Shown piece after piece: positions 44,867 to 56,002 of a stretch of 64,000 bases of DNA. The position numbers and the translations under genes are program-made. The notes below the pieces were generated by a model, which was given only the letters and a program-made list of their open reading frames with translations, did no database searches and was not told where the DNA came from. Each line of letters opens with the position of its first letter. Position 1 is the first letter of the stretch. The stretch spans positions 1 to 64,000 of the forward strand of contig JADIZR010000003.1 in the NCBI GenBank assembly GCA_016704655.1, written 5' to 3'. This DNA is from Pseudomonadota bacterium. GTDB lineage: Bacteria > Pseudomonadota > Gammaproteobacteria > Steroidobacterales > Steroidobacteraceae.

Positions 44867-45568
44867 TTACACGACCTCGTCGTCGGCCTGGGGCGGCTCG
44901 GGCCGGGCGAGCTGCGGCGCGCGTTCGCACGCATCTTCGTACAGGCTGCGGAACTTGTTGCAGATGATGCAGAAGAGCGCAGCCGTACGCTCCGCATCGT
45001 AAATTGCCGAGTGCGCGGCATTCGGGTCCCACTCGAGGCCCGCGGCCGCAATCGCCCGTGACAGGACAGTCTGGCCGAAGGCTACGCCACCGAGCGTCGC
45101 CGTGTCGAAGCTCGAGAACGGGTGGAACGGGTTGCGCTTGATGTCCGTGCGCGCAATCGCCGCATTGAGGAAATTGAGGTCGAACGACGCGTTGTGCCCG
45201 ACCAGCACGGCGCGCGTGCACTCACGCTCGCGAACTTCCTTGCGGATCTCGCGGAACAGCTGCGTCAGCACTTCCTTCTCGGGCAGCGCCGGCCGCAACG
45301 GGTGATGCGGATCGATGCCGTTCACCGCGAGTGAAGCCGGATCCATGCGTGAGCCATGAAACGGCTGCACGTGAAAACGGTGCGTCGCTCCCGGGCGCAG
45401 TTCGCCCATCGGCGTCATCTCGATCATCACCGCGGCGATTTCGAGCAGCGCATCGGTCTGGTGATTGAAACCGCCGGTCTCGACGTCGACCACGATGGGC
45501 AGGAAGCCCCGGAACCGGTCGGCGATCCGCGGTTCGACGAACTCGTACGATTCGAAGTCTTCGGTCAT
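44867..45568 (-). CDS. rnt: Ribonuclease T
   Basis: A DEDDh 3'-5' exoribonuclease that trims the CCA end of tRNAs and other stable RNAs, 233 residues. The exonuclease motifs are LPIVVDVETGGFN (Exo I), VGHNASFDLNFL (Exo II) and AAHSAIYDAERTA (Exo III with the His). Phe and Tyr residues near the active site give the usual C-specific effect. ATG 45568 overlaps the pyrC stop by 4 nt (ATGA). A longer in-frame start adds seven unconserved residues. Confidence 0.95.
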   Translation of the reverse strand: MTEDFESYEFVEPRIADRFRGFLPIVVDVETGGFNHQTDALLEIAAVMIEMTPMGELRPGATHRFHVQPFHGSRMDPASLAVNGIDPHHPLRPALPEKEVLTQLFREIRKEVRERECTRAVLVGHNASFDLNFLNAAIARTDIKRNPFHPFSSFDTATLGGVAFGQTVLSRAIAAAGLEWDPNAAHSAIYDAERTAALFCIICNKFRSLYEDACERAPQLARPEPPQADDEVV

Positions 45569-46623
45569 GCCGGGTCCAGCATGCGCCATGCGAGTGTGGC
45601 GCCGGCGCGGAAAGGCACCAGGCTTTCGTTCGCCGGCCCGAAAGCGTAGCTGTCCGGCACGTTCCAGGATTCCTTGCGCAGGGTGAGCGTGCCGGTGTTA
45701 CGGGGTATGCCGTAGAAATCAGCCCCGCGCTCGGACGCGAAAGCCTCGAGACGGTCGAGTTTGCCCGCGCTTTCGAAGGCTTCGGCATACAACTCGAGGG
45801 CCGCATGCGCCGAGAAAATGCCCGCGCAGCCACAGGCGTTTTCCTTGGTGTGCCGGGCATGCGGCGCGCTGTCGGTACCGAGGAAGAATCGCGGGTCGTC
45901 GCTGGTCGCGGCCGCGAGCAAGGCTTCGCGATCCCGTTCGCGCTTGAGCACGGGCAGGCAGTAGTGGTGCGGGCGGATGCCGCCTGCGAACAGCGCGTTG
46001 CGATTCAACAGCAGGTGCTGCGGCGTGATCGTGGCGGCGACGCCGGCGCGCGCACTTTGCACGAATTCCGCGGCGATGCGCGTCGTGATGTGCTCGAACA
46101 CCACCTTCAGGCGCGGTACGCGTTCGACGACGCGGCTCAGCACACGGTCGATGAAGACCTGCTCGCGGTCGAAGACGTCGACGTCGCCCGCAGTCACTTC
46201 GCCGTGCACCTGCAGCACGAGCCCGTGTTCGGCCATGGCTTCGAGCGCGGGCCACACTTTGTCGATCGCGGTCACGCCGGCGTCGGAATGCGTCGTGGCA
46301 CCCGCCGGGTACAGCTTGGCGCCGACGACGAAACCGCTGGCTTGCGCCCTGCGAATCTCGTCGGGCGAGGTGCTGTCGGTCAGGTACAGCGTCATCTGTG
46401 GTTCGAACGCCAGGCCGGCCGGGACGGCTGCCACGATGCGCGCGCGGTACCCCGCCAGCGCGTCCGTGGTCGTCATCGGCGGCTGCAGGTTCGGCATCAC
46501 CAGCGCGCGGCCGAATTGCCTCGCAGTGAAGGGCACCACGGCCTCGAGTTGCGCGCCGTCGCGCACGTGCAGGTGCCAGTCGTCGGGCCGGCGCAACGTC
46601 AGCGTTTGCAGGGTAGGGTTCAC
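45565..46623 (-). CDS. pyrC: Dihydroorotase
   Basis: PyrC closes N-carbamoyl-aspartate to dihydroorotate in pyrimidine synthesis. It is a 352-residue class II enzyme with two metal ions: DDWHLHVRDG (metal His pair), GAKLYPAGATTHSD (carboxylated Lys), LQVHGEV, VFEHITT and FFLGTDSAPHARHTKE (Asp). The start is GTG 46623, which shares GTGA with the stop of the aminopeptidase gene, so the M17 gene, pyrC and rnt form an overlapping three-gene unit. Confidence 0.96.
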   Translation of the reverse strand: MNPTLQTLTLRRPDDWHLHVRDGAQLEAVVPFTARQFGRALVMPNLQPPMTTTDALAGYRARIVAAVPAGLAFEPQMTLYLTDSTSPDEIRRAQASGFVVGAKLYPAGATTHSDAGVTAIDKVWPALEAMAEHGLVLQVHGEVTAGDVDVFDREQVFIDRVLSRVVERVPRLKVVFEHITTRIAAEFVQSARAGVAATITPQHLLLNRNALFAGGIRPHHYCLPVLKRERDREALLAAATSDDPRFFLGTDSAPHARHTKENACGCAGIFSAHAALELYAEAFESAGKLDRLEAFASERGADFYGIPRNTGTLTLRKESWNVPDSYAFGPANESLVPFRAGATLAWRMLDPA

Positions 46624-48170
46624 GGCAGGGACCGCAACTGCCGGTCCAGTTCTGCGGCATCGCTGAGCAGGTGCACGGCGTAGCGCACCCCGAAGCCTGT
46701 CATCTCGGTCGGCACGTGGGCGAGTCCACCCTTTCTTTCAGACGGAGCGAGGTCGACGTGCACCCAGGGCACAGTCGTCTCGACGAACCGGCTGAGGAAG
46801 CGTGAGGCCAGGATGTGGTCGCCCTTGCTGTCGAGCGTGCACTGCAGGACATCAGCGCCGGGACACTCGAGCTCCGTATCGAAATCTTCGTCCATCGGGA
46901 AGCACCAGACGCGCTCACCGCTGCGGCGTCCGGCCTGTTGCAGCCAGTCGTGCAGGCCCGCGCGGTTGGTGAACGCGCCTGCGTAGCGATCGGTCAGGGC
47001 ATTGACGCAGGCGCCGGTCAGCGTCGCGAAATCGAGCACGAAACGCGGTTTTTCGCGCGAGGCGAGCGTCAGCGTGTCCGCCAGCACCATGCGGCCCTCG
47101 GCGTCGCTGTGCACGACCTGGATGGTCACCCCGTTGAGCGCGCGCACGATTTCCTGCGGGCGGAACGCATTCGGACCGATCTGGTTCTCGGTGATCGCGA
47201 GCCAGCAGTCGATCGGATACGGCGCTTCGAGCCGTGTCAGCGCGAGCAGCGAGCCGACCGCGACGGAGCTGCCCTGCATGTCGCCATGCATCGTGTACAT
47301 GCCGCGATGCGGCTTGAGGTTGATGCCGCCCGTGTCGAAGCAGATGCCCTTGCCGACGAGCGCAATCCCGGTCGCGCCCCTGCTTGCCCCCGTGGGGCGC
47401 GATCGCTTTGGCCGATAGCCGAGCCGCACGATGCCCGCGCCACGGTGCGGGTTGGCGCGGGCGACGGCGAGGAACGCGCCGGCACCCAGCTTCTCGAGCT
47501 GGCCGATGCCGTAAAACCTGAACGACCAGCCTTCGCGGCGCGCGAGTTTCTGCAGCGCGGCACGATAGCCAATCGAGTCGAGCACGTTGGGTGGCAAAGT
47601 TGCCAGCCAGCGCGCGAGGTGATTGCCCGCTGCGATGGCGCGGCTGCGGTCGTAAAGCGCCGAGTGCCGATCGGCGATGTGGACGTGCGCGAGATCGTGC
47701 GCAACCGTGGGCTTCGATTTCTGCTCGGGCATCGGGGCCGCGTGAGCAAGTACGGCAGCCAGCACGGCTTCCAGCGCGGCAGCCCGTTCGCCGGGCGCCG
47801 TGAATTCGTTGGCATGGATGTGCAGGCGTGTCACGCCGGGCTTGAGCACCTCTCGCGCCAGCTTGCCGGCGAGGTCCAGCCGCTCGAAACCCGTTGCGCC
47901 GGGTTTCACGAAGCCGACGACGACGAGGGTCTGGCTGCGATTTGACAGTCGCGTCACGAGGATCGGCGATTCCTGGCCACTGCGCTGATGCGCCCGCAGC
48001 AGTTTTCGCCACACGGCGGCCTGTGGCAGCTGGTCGACCGCCTGGACCAGCCCGGCCTTCTTTTCGAGCAGGACAACCGCGCCGTCGGCACGCGACAGGG
48101 TCGCGTCCGACAGGACGAGCGGTTGCACCGACACGTCGATTTTCAGTTCGGGCGGAATCACTGCTTGCAT
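46620..48170 (-). CDS. Leucyl aminopeptidase family (M17) protein
   Basis: A two-metal cytosolic aminopeptidase, 516 residues. The active site is complete: GKGICFDTGGINLKP (metal Lys and Asp, catalytic Lys), MHGDMQGS (Asp) and VHSDAEGRMVLAD (Asp, Glu, catalytic Arg). The spelling differs from PepA (NTDAEGRLVL), so this is a divergent M17 subgroup rather than PepA itself. The N-terminal 180 residues are poorly conserved, as usual. ATG 48170 (MQAVIPPELKID) is chosen over the longer frame. It is divergent from aceE. Confidence 0.92.
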   Translation of the reverse strand: MQAVIPPELKIDVSVQPLVLSDATLSRADGAVVLLEKKAGLVQAVDQLPQAAVWRKLLRAHQRSGQESPILVTRLSNRSQTLVVVGFVKPGATGFERLDLAGKLAREVLKPGVTRLHIHANEFTAPGERAAALEAVLAAVLAHAAPMPEQKSKPTVAHDLAHVHIADRHSALYDRSRAIAAGNHLARWLATLPPNVLDSIGYRAALQKLARREGWSFRFYGIGQLEKLGAGAFLAVARANPHRGAGIVRLGYRPKRSRPTGASRGATGIALVGKGICFDTGGINLKPHRGMYTMHGDMQGSSVAVGSLLALTRLEAPYPIDCWLAITENQIGPNAFRPQEIVRALNGVTIQVVHSDAEGRMVLADTLTLASREKPRFVLDFATLTGACVNALTDRYAGAFTNRAGLHDWLQQAGRRSGERVWCFPMDEDFDTELECPGADVLQCTLDSKGDHILASRFLSRFVETTVPWVHVDLAPSERKGGLAHVPTEMTGFGVRYAVHLLSDAAELDRQLRSLP

Positions 48171-48349
48171 GGGGAAAACCTTGACCCTGATCGGCCCGGA
48201 CCGGATCATTGCCGGACGCATTCTGCGTGCAGCGCGCGAGCCGATTACGCGCGCTCCGGCGCGGCGGCATGCTAACAGGCCGTGCCGGGCAAATCATTAC
48301 CGCCCAGCGGCTGGCGTCGCGTTTCCGACACGGATGGAGACTTTGACTG

Positions 48350-51017
48350 ATGTTCGAAACGTCCAAGATCGACGACGCCGATCCCGCCGAAACGCGCGAG
48401 TGGCTGGAATCCATCGATTCCGTGCTGAAGACGCAGGGATCCGAGCGGGCACACTACCTGCTCGAGCGCATCATTGATTTCACGCGCCGTTCCGGTGCGT
48501 ACCTGCCGTTCAAGCCGAACACGGCCTACGTCAACACCATTTCGACCGGGCAGGAGCTCGAGTACCCCGGCGATCGCGCGCTCGAGCGACGCATCGAGGC
48601 CTACCTGCGCTGGAACGCGATGGCCATGGTCGTGCATGCCAACCGGCAGAGCTCGGAGTTCGGTGGGCACCTGGCGAGCTACGCATCGGCGGCGACGCTG
48701 TACGAAGTCGGCTTCAATCACTTCTGGCGCGGGCCGAGCGAGCAGCATCCCGGCGACATGGTCTTCATCCAGGGCCACTCGGCGCCCGGCATCTATGCGC
48801 GCGCGTACCTCGAAGGCCGCCTGACCGAGGACCAGCTGAACCGCTTCCGCCACGAAGTGGGCGGTGGCGGCCTTTCGTCGTATCCGCATCCCTGGCTGAT
48901 GCCGGACTTCTGGCAGTTCCCGACGGTGTCGATGGGCCTCGGCCCGATGATGGCCATCTACCAGGCGCGCTTCATCCGCTACATCGAGCACCGCGGCATC
49001 GTGCCGGTGAGCGATCGCAAGGTCTGGGCTTTCCTCGGCGACGGCGAAATGGACGAGCCGGAGTCGCTCGGCGCGATCACGATGCCGGTGCGAGAGAAGC
49101 TCGACAACCTGGTGTTCGTCATCAACTGCAACCTGCAGCGGCTCGACGGACCCGTGCGCGGCAACGGCAAGATCATCCAGGAACTGGAAGCCGCCTTCCT
49201 CGGCGCCGGCTGGAATGTCATCAAGGTGCTGTGGGGTCGCCGCTGGGATCCGCTGCTGCAACAGGACACCAAGGGGCTGCTGCGCCGGCTGATGATGGAG
49301 TGCGTCGACGGCGAATACCAGAACTTCAAGGCCAAGGGCGGCGCCTACACGCGCGAGCATTTCTTCGGCAAGGATCCGGAACTGAAGGAAATGGTCGCCA
49401 ATATGTCCGACGAGGACATCTGGCACCTGAACCGCGGCGGTCACGACGCGCGCAAGGTCTTTAACGCCTACCAGGCGGCCATCAAGCACACGGGCCAGCC
49501 GACGGTCATCCTCGCCAAGACGGTGAAGGGGTTCGGTCTCGGCCGCACCGGCGGCGAAGCGCAGAACATCACGCACCAGCAGAAGAAGCTCGACGACGCT
49601 GCGCTGCGCGAATTCCGCGACCGCTTCAACATCCCGGTATCGGACGCAGACATCGCGAGCCTGCCGTACTTCCGACCGGCGGAGAACAGCGAAGAACTCA
49701 AGTACCTGCAGGGCCAGCGCAAGGCCCTCGGCGGCTACCTGCCGCAGCGCAGTGACCGCGCGCCGCCGCTCAGGACGCCGGCGCTCGAAGCGTTCAAGGC
49801 CGCTGCTCGAGTCCTCGGGCGATCGCGAGATCTCCACCACCATGGCGTTCGTGCGCATCCTGACGTCGCTGCTGAAGGACAAGAACATCGGCAAGAACAT
49901 CGTGCCGATCGTGCCCGATGAAGCGCGCACCTTCGGCATGGAAGGCCTGTTCCGGCAGATCGGCATCTACTCCTCGATGGGCCAGCTCTACACGCCGCAG
50001 GATGCGGACCAGCTGCTGTACTACCGCGAGGACAAGAAGGGCCAGATCCTCGAGGAAGGCATCAACGAAGGTGGCGCGATGTGCAGCTGGATCGCGGCGG
50101 GCACCGCCTACGCGAACCACGGCGTCAACATGGTGCCGTTCTACATCTACTACTCGATGTTCGGCTTCCAGCGCATCGGCGACTTCATCTGGGCCGCGGG
50201 CGACATGCAGGCGCGTGGCTTCCTGCTGGGCGCCACGGCAGGCCGCACGACGCTGGCGGGCGAAGGCCTGCAGCACCAGGACGGCCACAGCCAGCTGGTC
50301 GCGACGACGGTGCCCAACTGCCGTGCGTACGACCCGGCGTATGCGTACGAACTCGCGGTGATCGTGTGGGACGGGCTGCGCCGCATGTATGCGGAGCGCG
50401 AGTCGATCTTCTATTACATCACCTGCATGAACGAGACCTACGTGCAACCGGCGCTGCCGCAGGGTGCGGAGGCGGGCATCCTCAAGGGCATGTACCTGCT
50501 CAAGCGCGGCGGCAAAGGCAAGGTGCGCGCCAACCTGCTCGGAGCGGGCACCATCCTGCGCGAGGTGATCCGGGCCGCCGAGGTGCTGGAGCAGGATTTT
50601 GGCGTTCCAGCCGACGTCTTCAGCGTGACGAGCTTCTCCGAACTGCGACGCGAGGCACTCGATGCCGAGCGCTGGAACCTGCTGCATTCGGAGCAGCCGC
50701 CGCGGGTGCCTTACGTGCAGGAGGTGCTGGGCGAGCAGCAGGGTCCATTCGTCGCGGCGACCGACTACATGCGGCTCGTGGCCGACCAGATCCGCCAGTG
50801 GGTGCCGGGCACGTTCCACGTGCTGGGCACGGACGGCTACGGCCGCAGCGATTCGCGCGCAGCCCTGCGCGGCTTCTTCGAGGTCGACCACCGCTACATC
50901 GTGCTGGCTGCGCTCAAGTTGCTGGCGGACGAAGGCAAGCTCGACCGCGCGACGGTGCTGAGTGCGATCGAGCAGTTCGGGATCGACCCCGAAAAGCCGA
51001 ACCCGGTGACGGTCTGA
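48350..51017 (+). CDS. aceE: Pyruvate dehydrogenase E1, homodimeric (frameshifted)
   Basis: The ThDP enzyme of the pyruvate dehydrogenase complex, about 889 residues, close to E. coli AceE (887). The ThDP site has FLGDGEMDEPES and NCNLQRLDGPVRGNGK. The middle domain has FGMEGLFRQIGIYSS, and the end has GTDGYGRSDSRAALR. The frame breaks at 49800: TTCAAGGCCGCTGCTCGAG carries one extra C compared with FKALLESSGDREIS. Both halves are fully conserved, so this is an assembly error rather than a dead gene. It heads the aceE-aceF-lpd operon. Confidence 0.94.
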
Positions 51018-51024
51018 GCACGGG

Positions 51025-52354
51025 GTGAACAGCGTGGCAAGCAACGGGCTCATCGAAATCCGCGTCCCGGATATCGGCAACTACAAGGACGTCGAAGTCA
51101 TCGAAGTCAGCGTGAAGGCGGGCGACAGCGTTGCCCTTGAAAGCACGCTGATCACGCTCGAGACCGAGAAGGCGACCATGGACGTTCCGTCCACGACCGC
51201 GGGCACGATCAAGGAGGTGATGGTCCAACGTGGCGCGCGAGTGTCGCAGGGCGACGTCATTGCCGTCGTCGAGGCTACCGCGTCTGCTGTCGCTCCCGCT
51301 CCTCCCCCTCCAACTGCGGCGGGCGGTCGGCAGAGGCCGGTGAGGTCACTGGCAAGCCCCGCACCGCAGCCTGCCGCGCCGCTGCGGCAGGAGAGGCAGC
51401 GCAAAGACGCAGGCGCGAGCTGGCATTGACGAGCCAGGATTCGCTCGGGCGCACGCGAGTCCTTCGATCCGCAAGCTCGCACGCGAGCTGGGCGTCGACC
51501 TGACGAAGGTCCAGGGCACGGGCGACAAGGGCCGCATCACCGACGTCGACGTGAAGGCCTACGTGAAGCGCATCCTGTCGTCCGGCGGCGTTGCGACTCC
51601 GGGCGCTGCGGCGCTGCCCCGCGTGCCCGTCGTTGACTTCGCGGCGTTCGGGCCGGTCGAGCGCAGGCCGTTGACGAGGATCCAGAAGATTTCGGGGCCG
51701 CGGTTGCATGCAAGCTGGGTGAACCTGCCGCACGTGACGCAGTTCGACGAGGCCGACATCACCGAGCTGGAGCAGGTTCGCGCCAGCCTGAAGCCGCAGG
51801 CGACGGAACGCGGTCTCAAGTTGACGCCGCTCGCGTTCGTGATCCGCGCCTGCGTGCAGGCCCTGCAGCAGTTTCCGCAATTCTGCGCATCGCTCGACGC
51901 GGATGCCGGCGAACTCGTCTACAAGAAATACGTGCACATCGGCTTCGCAGCCGATACCCCCAATGGCCTCGTGGTGCCGGTCTTGCGCGATGCCGATCGC
52001 AAGGACGTTTTCGAACTTGCGCGTGACCTCGCGGAGCTCAGCGAAAAAGCCCGTGCCGGCAAGCTCTCCGCCGCCGAAATGCAGGGCGGCTGCTTCACGA
52101 TTTCCAGCCTGGGTGGGATCGGCGGCACGGCTTTCACCCCGATCATCAATGCACCCGAAGTGGCGATCCTCGGCGTGTCGCGCTCAGTGCACAAACCGGT
52201 CTACCGGGACGGCAGTTTCGTGCCGCGCCTGATGATGCCGCTGTCGCTTTCGTACGATCACCGCGTCATCGACGGCGCGGCAGCCGTCCGCTTCACTTCG
52301 TTCCTGGCGGCAGCGTTGAACAACGTGGACGGCCTGCTGCGGGCGATTCCATGA
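51025..52354 (+). CDS. aceF: Dihydrolipoamide acetyltransferase E2 (frameshifted)
   Basis: The core E2 of the pyruvate dehydrogenase complex, about 442 residues, with a single lipoyl domain: EVIEVSVKAGDSV and the lipoylated Lys in LETEKATMDVPS. An Ala/Pro linker leads to the E1/E3-binding domain (SIRKLARELGVDLTKVQGTG) and the catalytic domain (TISSLGGIGGTAFTPI, then SLSYDHRVIDGAAAVRF with the catalytic His). The frame is lost in the linker, between about 51300 and 51430. It is 7 nt after aceE and overlaps lpd by ATGA. Confidence 0.93.
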
Positions 52355-54232
52355 CTGGCGCACGGCTCCCGGCGGCGTCAACGTTCGAAGTGCGCCTGCC
52401 GGACCTGGGTACACCGGGCGAAGTCACCGTGCTCGAGCTGCTGGTCAAGGTCGGTGACCAGGTCGAGAAGGAGCAGGCGCTGCTCACGCTCGAAAGCGAG
52501 AAAGCGACCATGGACGTGCCCGCGACGGCCGCTGGCAAGGTGTCGCGAATCCTCGTGGCGGCGGGCGACAAGGTGTCGACGGGCACAGCCGTGCTCGAAC
52601 TCGAAGGACCCGGCGAGATCGTGGCGGAGAAAGGCGAGGGCGCCGATGGCCGCGGCTCCGGCACAGGCGACACCGCGCCAGAGCGAGCCCTACGGTGGCG
52701 AACCGTACCTCGACACCGTCCCGATCGAGCCGCTCAAGGCCAGCGTGCCGGCGGAGAATGACGCTGCAGCGCCGGACTCGATACCTGTGGTTGCGCCGTC
52801 GCCCTTGCCGGCCAGTTTCGATTACGACGTGCTCGTCATCGGTGCGGGCCCCGGGGGATACACCGCGGCGTTTCGTGCGGCGGATCTCGGCCTCAAGGTG
52901 GCGCTGGTCGAGCGCTGGCCGACGCTGGGCGGCGTGTGCCTCAACGTCGGCTGCATTCCGTCCAAGGCGCTGCTGCATGCGGCGAAGGTCATCGAGGAGG
53001 CGGATGCGATGGCCGCGCATGGCATCGAGTTCGGTGCCCCGACGATCGACGCAGCCAGGCTGCGCGACTGGAAGAACAAGGTGGTGGGGCGCCTGACGAC
53101 GGGCCTCACCGGCCTGGCCAGGCAGCGCAAGGTCACCGTCATCCGTGGCGTCGCGGTGTTTGCCGACACCCATGCCGTCAACGTGACTGGCGACGACGGT
53201 AGCGACCAGCGCGTGACTTTCGCGCACTGCGTCATCGCCGCGGGATCCGAGTCGTTGCGGTTGCCAGGCCTGCCCGACGATCCGCGCATCATCGACTCCA
53301 CCGGCGCACTCGAACTCGACCTGCCACGGCGCATGCTCGTCGTGGGCGGCGGCATCATCGGGCTCGAGATGGCGACGGTGTACGCCGCCCTCGGTGTGAA
53401 GGTCGGTGTCGTCGAACTGACGGACGGCCTGATGCCCGGCTGCGATCGCGACCTCGTGCGTCCGCTCGAAAAGCGCATCTCGACCCGGTACGAGACCGTG
53501 ATGCTGCGCACCAGGATCACCGGCATCGAGGCGCTCGGCGAGGGCCTTCGGGTCACGTTCGAAGGCGAGAAAGCCACTGGGCCGCAAATGTACGACAGGG
53601 TGCTCATTGCGGTCGGCCGCACGCCGAATGGCAAGCGCCTGCAATGCGAAGCCGCGGGCATCGTGGTCAATGACCGCGGCTACATCCCCGTCGACCGGCA
53701 GCAGCGCACGAACGTGTCACACATCTTCGCCATCGGCGACGTCGTCGGACAGCCGATGTTCGCGCACAAGGCCACGCACGAAGCCAAGGTGGCGGCGGAA
53801 GTCATTGCCGGCCACAAGCGCTTCTTCGATGCGCGCGCGATCCCGTCGGTTGCCTATACCGATCCCGAGGTCGCCTGGGCCGGCCTCACGGAGACCGAGG
53901 CGAAAGCGAAGGGCATCGCCTTCGAGAAGGCGGTGTTCCCTTGGGCGGCGAGCGGACGCTCGCTGGCCAACGGCCGCGACGAAGGCTTCACCAAGCTGCT
54001 GTTCGATCCGCAGACGCATCGCGTCATCGGTGGCGGCATCGTCGGCACCAGCGCCGGCGACCTGATCAGTGAGGTGGTGCTGGCGATCGAGATGGGCGCG
54101 GATGCGGCCGACGTCGGCCTCACGATCCATCCGCATCCGACGCTGTCCGAAACGGTGGCCATGGCCGCCGAGGCGTTCGACGGCACGCTCACCGACCTTT
54201 ATCTGCCGCAGCGCACCACCGCCAGCAAATAA
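52351..54232 (+). CDS. lpd: Lipoyl domain-dihydrolipoamide dehydrogenase fusion, E3 (frameshifted)
   Basis: The flavoprotein E3 that reoxidises dihydrolipoamide, here with its own lipoyl domain; about 627 residues. The lipoyl domain (about 10-90) carries LESEKATMDVPATA. After a linker come the FAD site VLVIGAGPGGYTAAFRAADL, the redox disulfide GGVCLNVGCIPSKALL, the NAD site VVGGGIIGLEMA and the His-Glu pair HPHPTLSETVAM. One frame break lies near 52640 (EIVAEKGE to the AAAPAQATP frame). Such lipoyl-E3 fusions occur in Neisseria and xanthomonads. Together E2 and E3 supply two lipoyl domains. Confidence 0.94.
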
Positions 54233-54240
54233 CCTGCGCG

Positions 54241-54675
54241 TTACAGGAGTTTGCGCAACGACTCCAGGTAGTGTGCCTCGTCCGGCGGCAATCCCACACG
54301 TTGTGCGTTCCACAGCGCCTCGCCGAGACGTTCGATCATGGCGTGCTCGGCGTCGTGCACGTCGCCGAGCCTGGCGGTCAGTGAGCGGTGGACGACGGCG
54401 ATGCCGGCCGGTCGATCCGTTGCAACCTGTTCACGGATGGCGAGATGCAGTCCCATGTGCAGGAACGGATTTGTCTGGCCATCCTCCGGGGTGTAATCAC
54501 GTTCGAGTGCTGCCGGTCCCGACTCGAGCAGTTGCGCGTACTCCGGATGCAGCGCGACGACGCGGATGATCTGGTCCTCGACCGGCTCGACTGGCAGCGA
54601 CGCCCGGTGCTTGTGCCAGGCCTCGAGGTACATGCGCCGCAGCGACGAACGGCCCTGGTCGTGGAAGAACGGCAT
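54241..54675 (-). CDS. DUF1841 family protein
   Basis: A 144-residue soluble protein of a conserved proteobacterial family without a known function. Family blocks are RRMYLEAWHKHRASLP, EDQIIRVVALHPEY, DGQTNPFLHMGLHLAIREQV and HDAEHAMIERLGEALW. ATG 54675 overlaps the nth stop by one base (TGATG), so it is coupled to nth. It is the last gene of the metG-rsx-nth run and convergent with lpd, only 8 nt away. Confidence 0.88.
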   Translation of the reverse strand: MPFFHDQGRSSLRRMYLEAWHKHRASLPVEPVEDQIIRVVALHPEYAQLLESGPAALERDYTPEDGQTNPFLHMGLHLAIREQVATDRPAGIAVVHRSLTARLGDVHDAEHAMIERLGEALWNAQRVGLPPDEAHYLESLRKLL

Positions 54676-55373
54676 CAGTGGCTGCCTCTCGCCGCGGGCG
54701 ACGGCTTCCCAGGCTTTGCCAAAGGCAGGGCGGTTGCCGGCGGCAACGTCTTGTCCTCGAACGCGCACAAATCGGCCAGCGGGCAGCGCGGACACTCGGG
54801 TTTGCGTGCCTTGCAGACATAGCGGCCATGCAGCAGCAGCCAGTGATGCGCGTTGAGCAGGTACTCCGCGGGAATGACCCGGAGCAGGCCGTCCTCGACG
54901 GCGCGCGGTGTGTCGCCGTGGGCCAGGCCCAGGCGATTCGCGACACGGAAGATGTGCGTGTCCACGGGCATCGTCGGCAGGCGGAAGGCACTGTTGAGCA
55001 CGACGTTCGCCGTCTTGCGTCCCACGCCCGGCAGCTCCTCGAGGGCCTCCCGATCCGCGGGCACGGCTCCGCCATGGCGCTCGATCAGTAACCGGCAAGT
55101 GGCGAGGATGTTTTTCACCTTGCCAGGGTAGAGACCGATCGTCTTCACGCAGGACGTCAACCCCTCAGCGCCCAGCGCGATGATCCGTTCCGGCGTGTTC
55201 GCGACCGGGAACAATTTGCGCGTCGCGACGTTCACACTCTTGTCGGTGGCCTGCGCCGAAAGGATCACCGCGATCAACAGTTCGAACGGCGTGGCATGCT
55301 CGAGTTCGGTGACCGGATGTGGATTCAACGCCTGCAGCCGCTCGAAGAGCTCGCGAACCTGCGCCGGCTTCAT
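54675..55373 (-). CDS. nth: Endonuclease III
   Basis: A base-excision repair glycosylase/AP lyase that removes oxidised pyrimidines, 232 residues. The helix-hairpin-helix LEELPGVGRKTANVVL contains the catalytic Lys. VDTHIFRVANRLGL has the catalytic Asp. The [4Fe-4S] cluster ligands are in CKARKPECPRCPLADLC. The C-terminal tail after the cluster is about 20 residues longer than in E. coli. The start, ATG 55373, overlaps the rsxE stop (ATGA), as is typical for rsx-nth operons. Confidence 0.96.
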   Translation of the reverse strand: MKPAQVRELFERLQALNPHPVTELEHATPFELLIAVILSAQATDKSVNVATRKLFPVANTPERIIALGAEGLTSCVKTIGLYPGKVKNILATCRLLIERHGGAVPADREALEELPGVGRKTANVVLNSAFRLPTMPVDTHIFRVANRLGLAHGDTPRAVEDGLLRVIPAEYLLNAHHWLLLHGRYVCKARKPECPRCPLADLCAFEDKTLPPATALPLAKPGKPSPAARGSH

Positions 55374-56002
55374 GTCGCGGCTGCCTGCCGCGCCTGGCGC
55401 CAGGCCAGGCCGAGTCCGAGCAGGATGAAGGCGCCAGGCGGCAGCAGCGCGAGCAGGAACCCGTGCTGCTCGCTGATCAGGTGCAACCCGGACGACGGCC
55501 CACCGGTACCGAGCAACGCGTGCAGGTCGCCGCCCAGGCTGCCGCGGCCGAGCACTTCGCGCACACTGCCCAGCGCGACCAGCACGACCAGGAAGCCGCC
55601 GCCCATCGCGAAGCCATCCAGCAGCGCGTTGCCAACGGGCTGTCGTGAGGCGAAAGCTTCCGCACGTGCCAGCACCAGGCAGTTGGTGACGATGAGCGGC
55701 AGGAAGATACCGAGAGCGGCGTGCAGCCCGGGCAGCCAGGCCGCGAGCGCGAGTTCGACCGCCGTGACCAGCGCGGCGATCAGCAGGACGAACACCGCGA
55801 TACGAATCTCGGCGGGTAACGACCGACCCACCAGAGCGACCAGGCCGTTGCTGGCGATCAGCACCGCCAGGGTCGCCAGTCCGAGCCCGAGGCCGCTGCC
55901 GAGCGACGTGGTGACCGCCAGCAGCGGACACAGCCCGAGCAGTTGCACGAGCCCCGGATTCTGGTCGCGGAAACCGGCGCGGAGGATGGCGGCAGGCGTC
56001 AT
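55370..56002 (-). CDS. rsxE: Electron transport complex subunit RsxE
   Basis: An integral membrane subunit of the Rnf/Rsx ion-translocating ferredoxin:NAD oxidoreductase, 210 residues with six membrane helices. PGLVQLLGLCPLLAVTTSL at the N terminus and IFLPLIVTNCLVLARAEAFA are family motifs, each with the intramembrane Cys that contributes to iron binding between RsxA and RsxE. It overlaps rsxG (ATGA) and nth. Confidence 0.95.
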   Translation of the reverse strand: MTPAAILRAGFRDQNPGLVQLLGLCPLLAVTTSLGSGLGLGLATLAVLIASNGLVALVGRSLPAEIRIAVFVLLIAALVTAVELALAAWLPGLHAALGIFLPLIVTNCLVLARAEAFASRQPVGNALLDGFAMGGGFLVVLVALGSVREVLGRGSLGGDLHALLGTGGPSSGLHLISEQHGFLLALLPPGAFILLGLGLAWRQARQAAAT

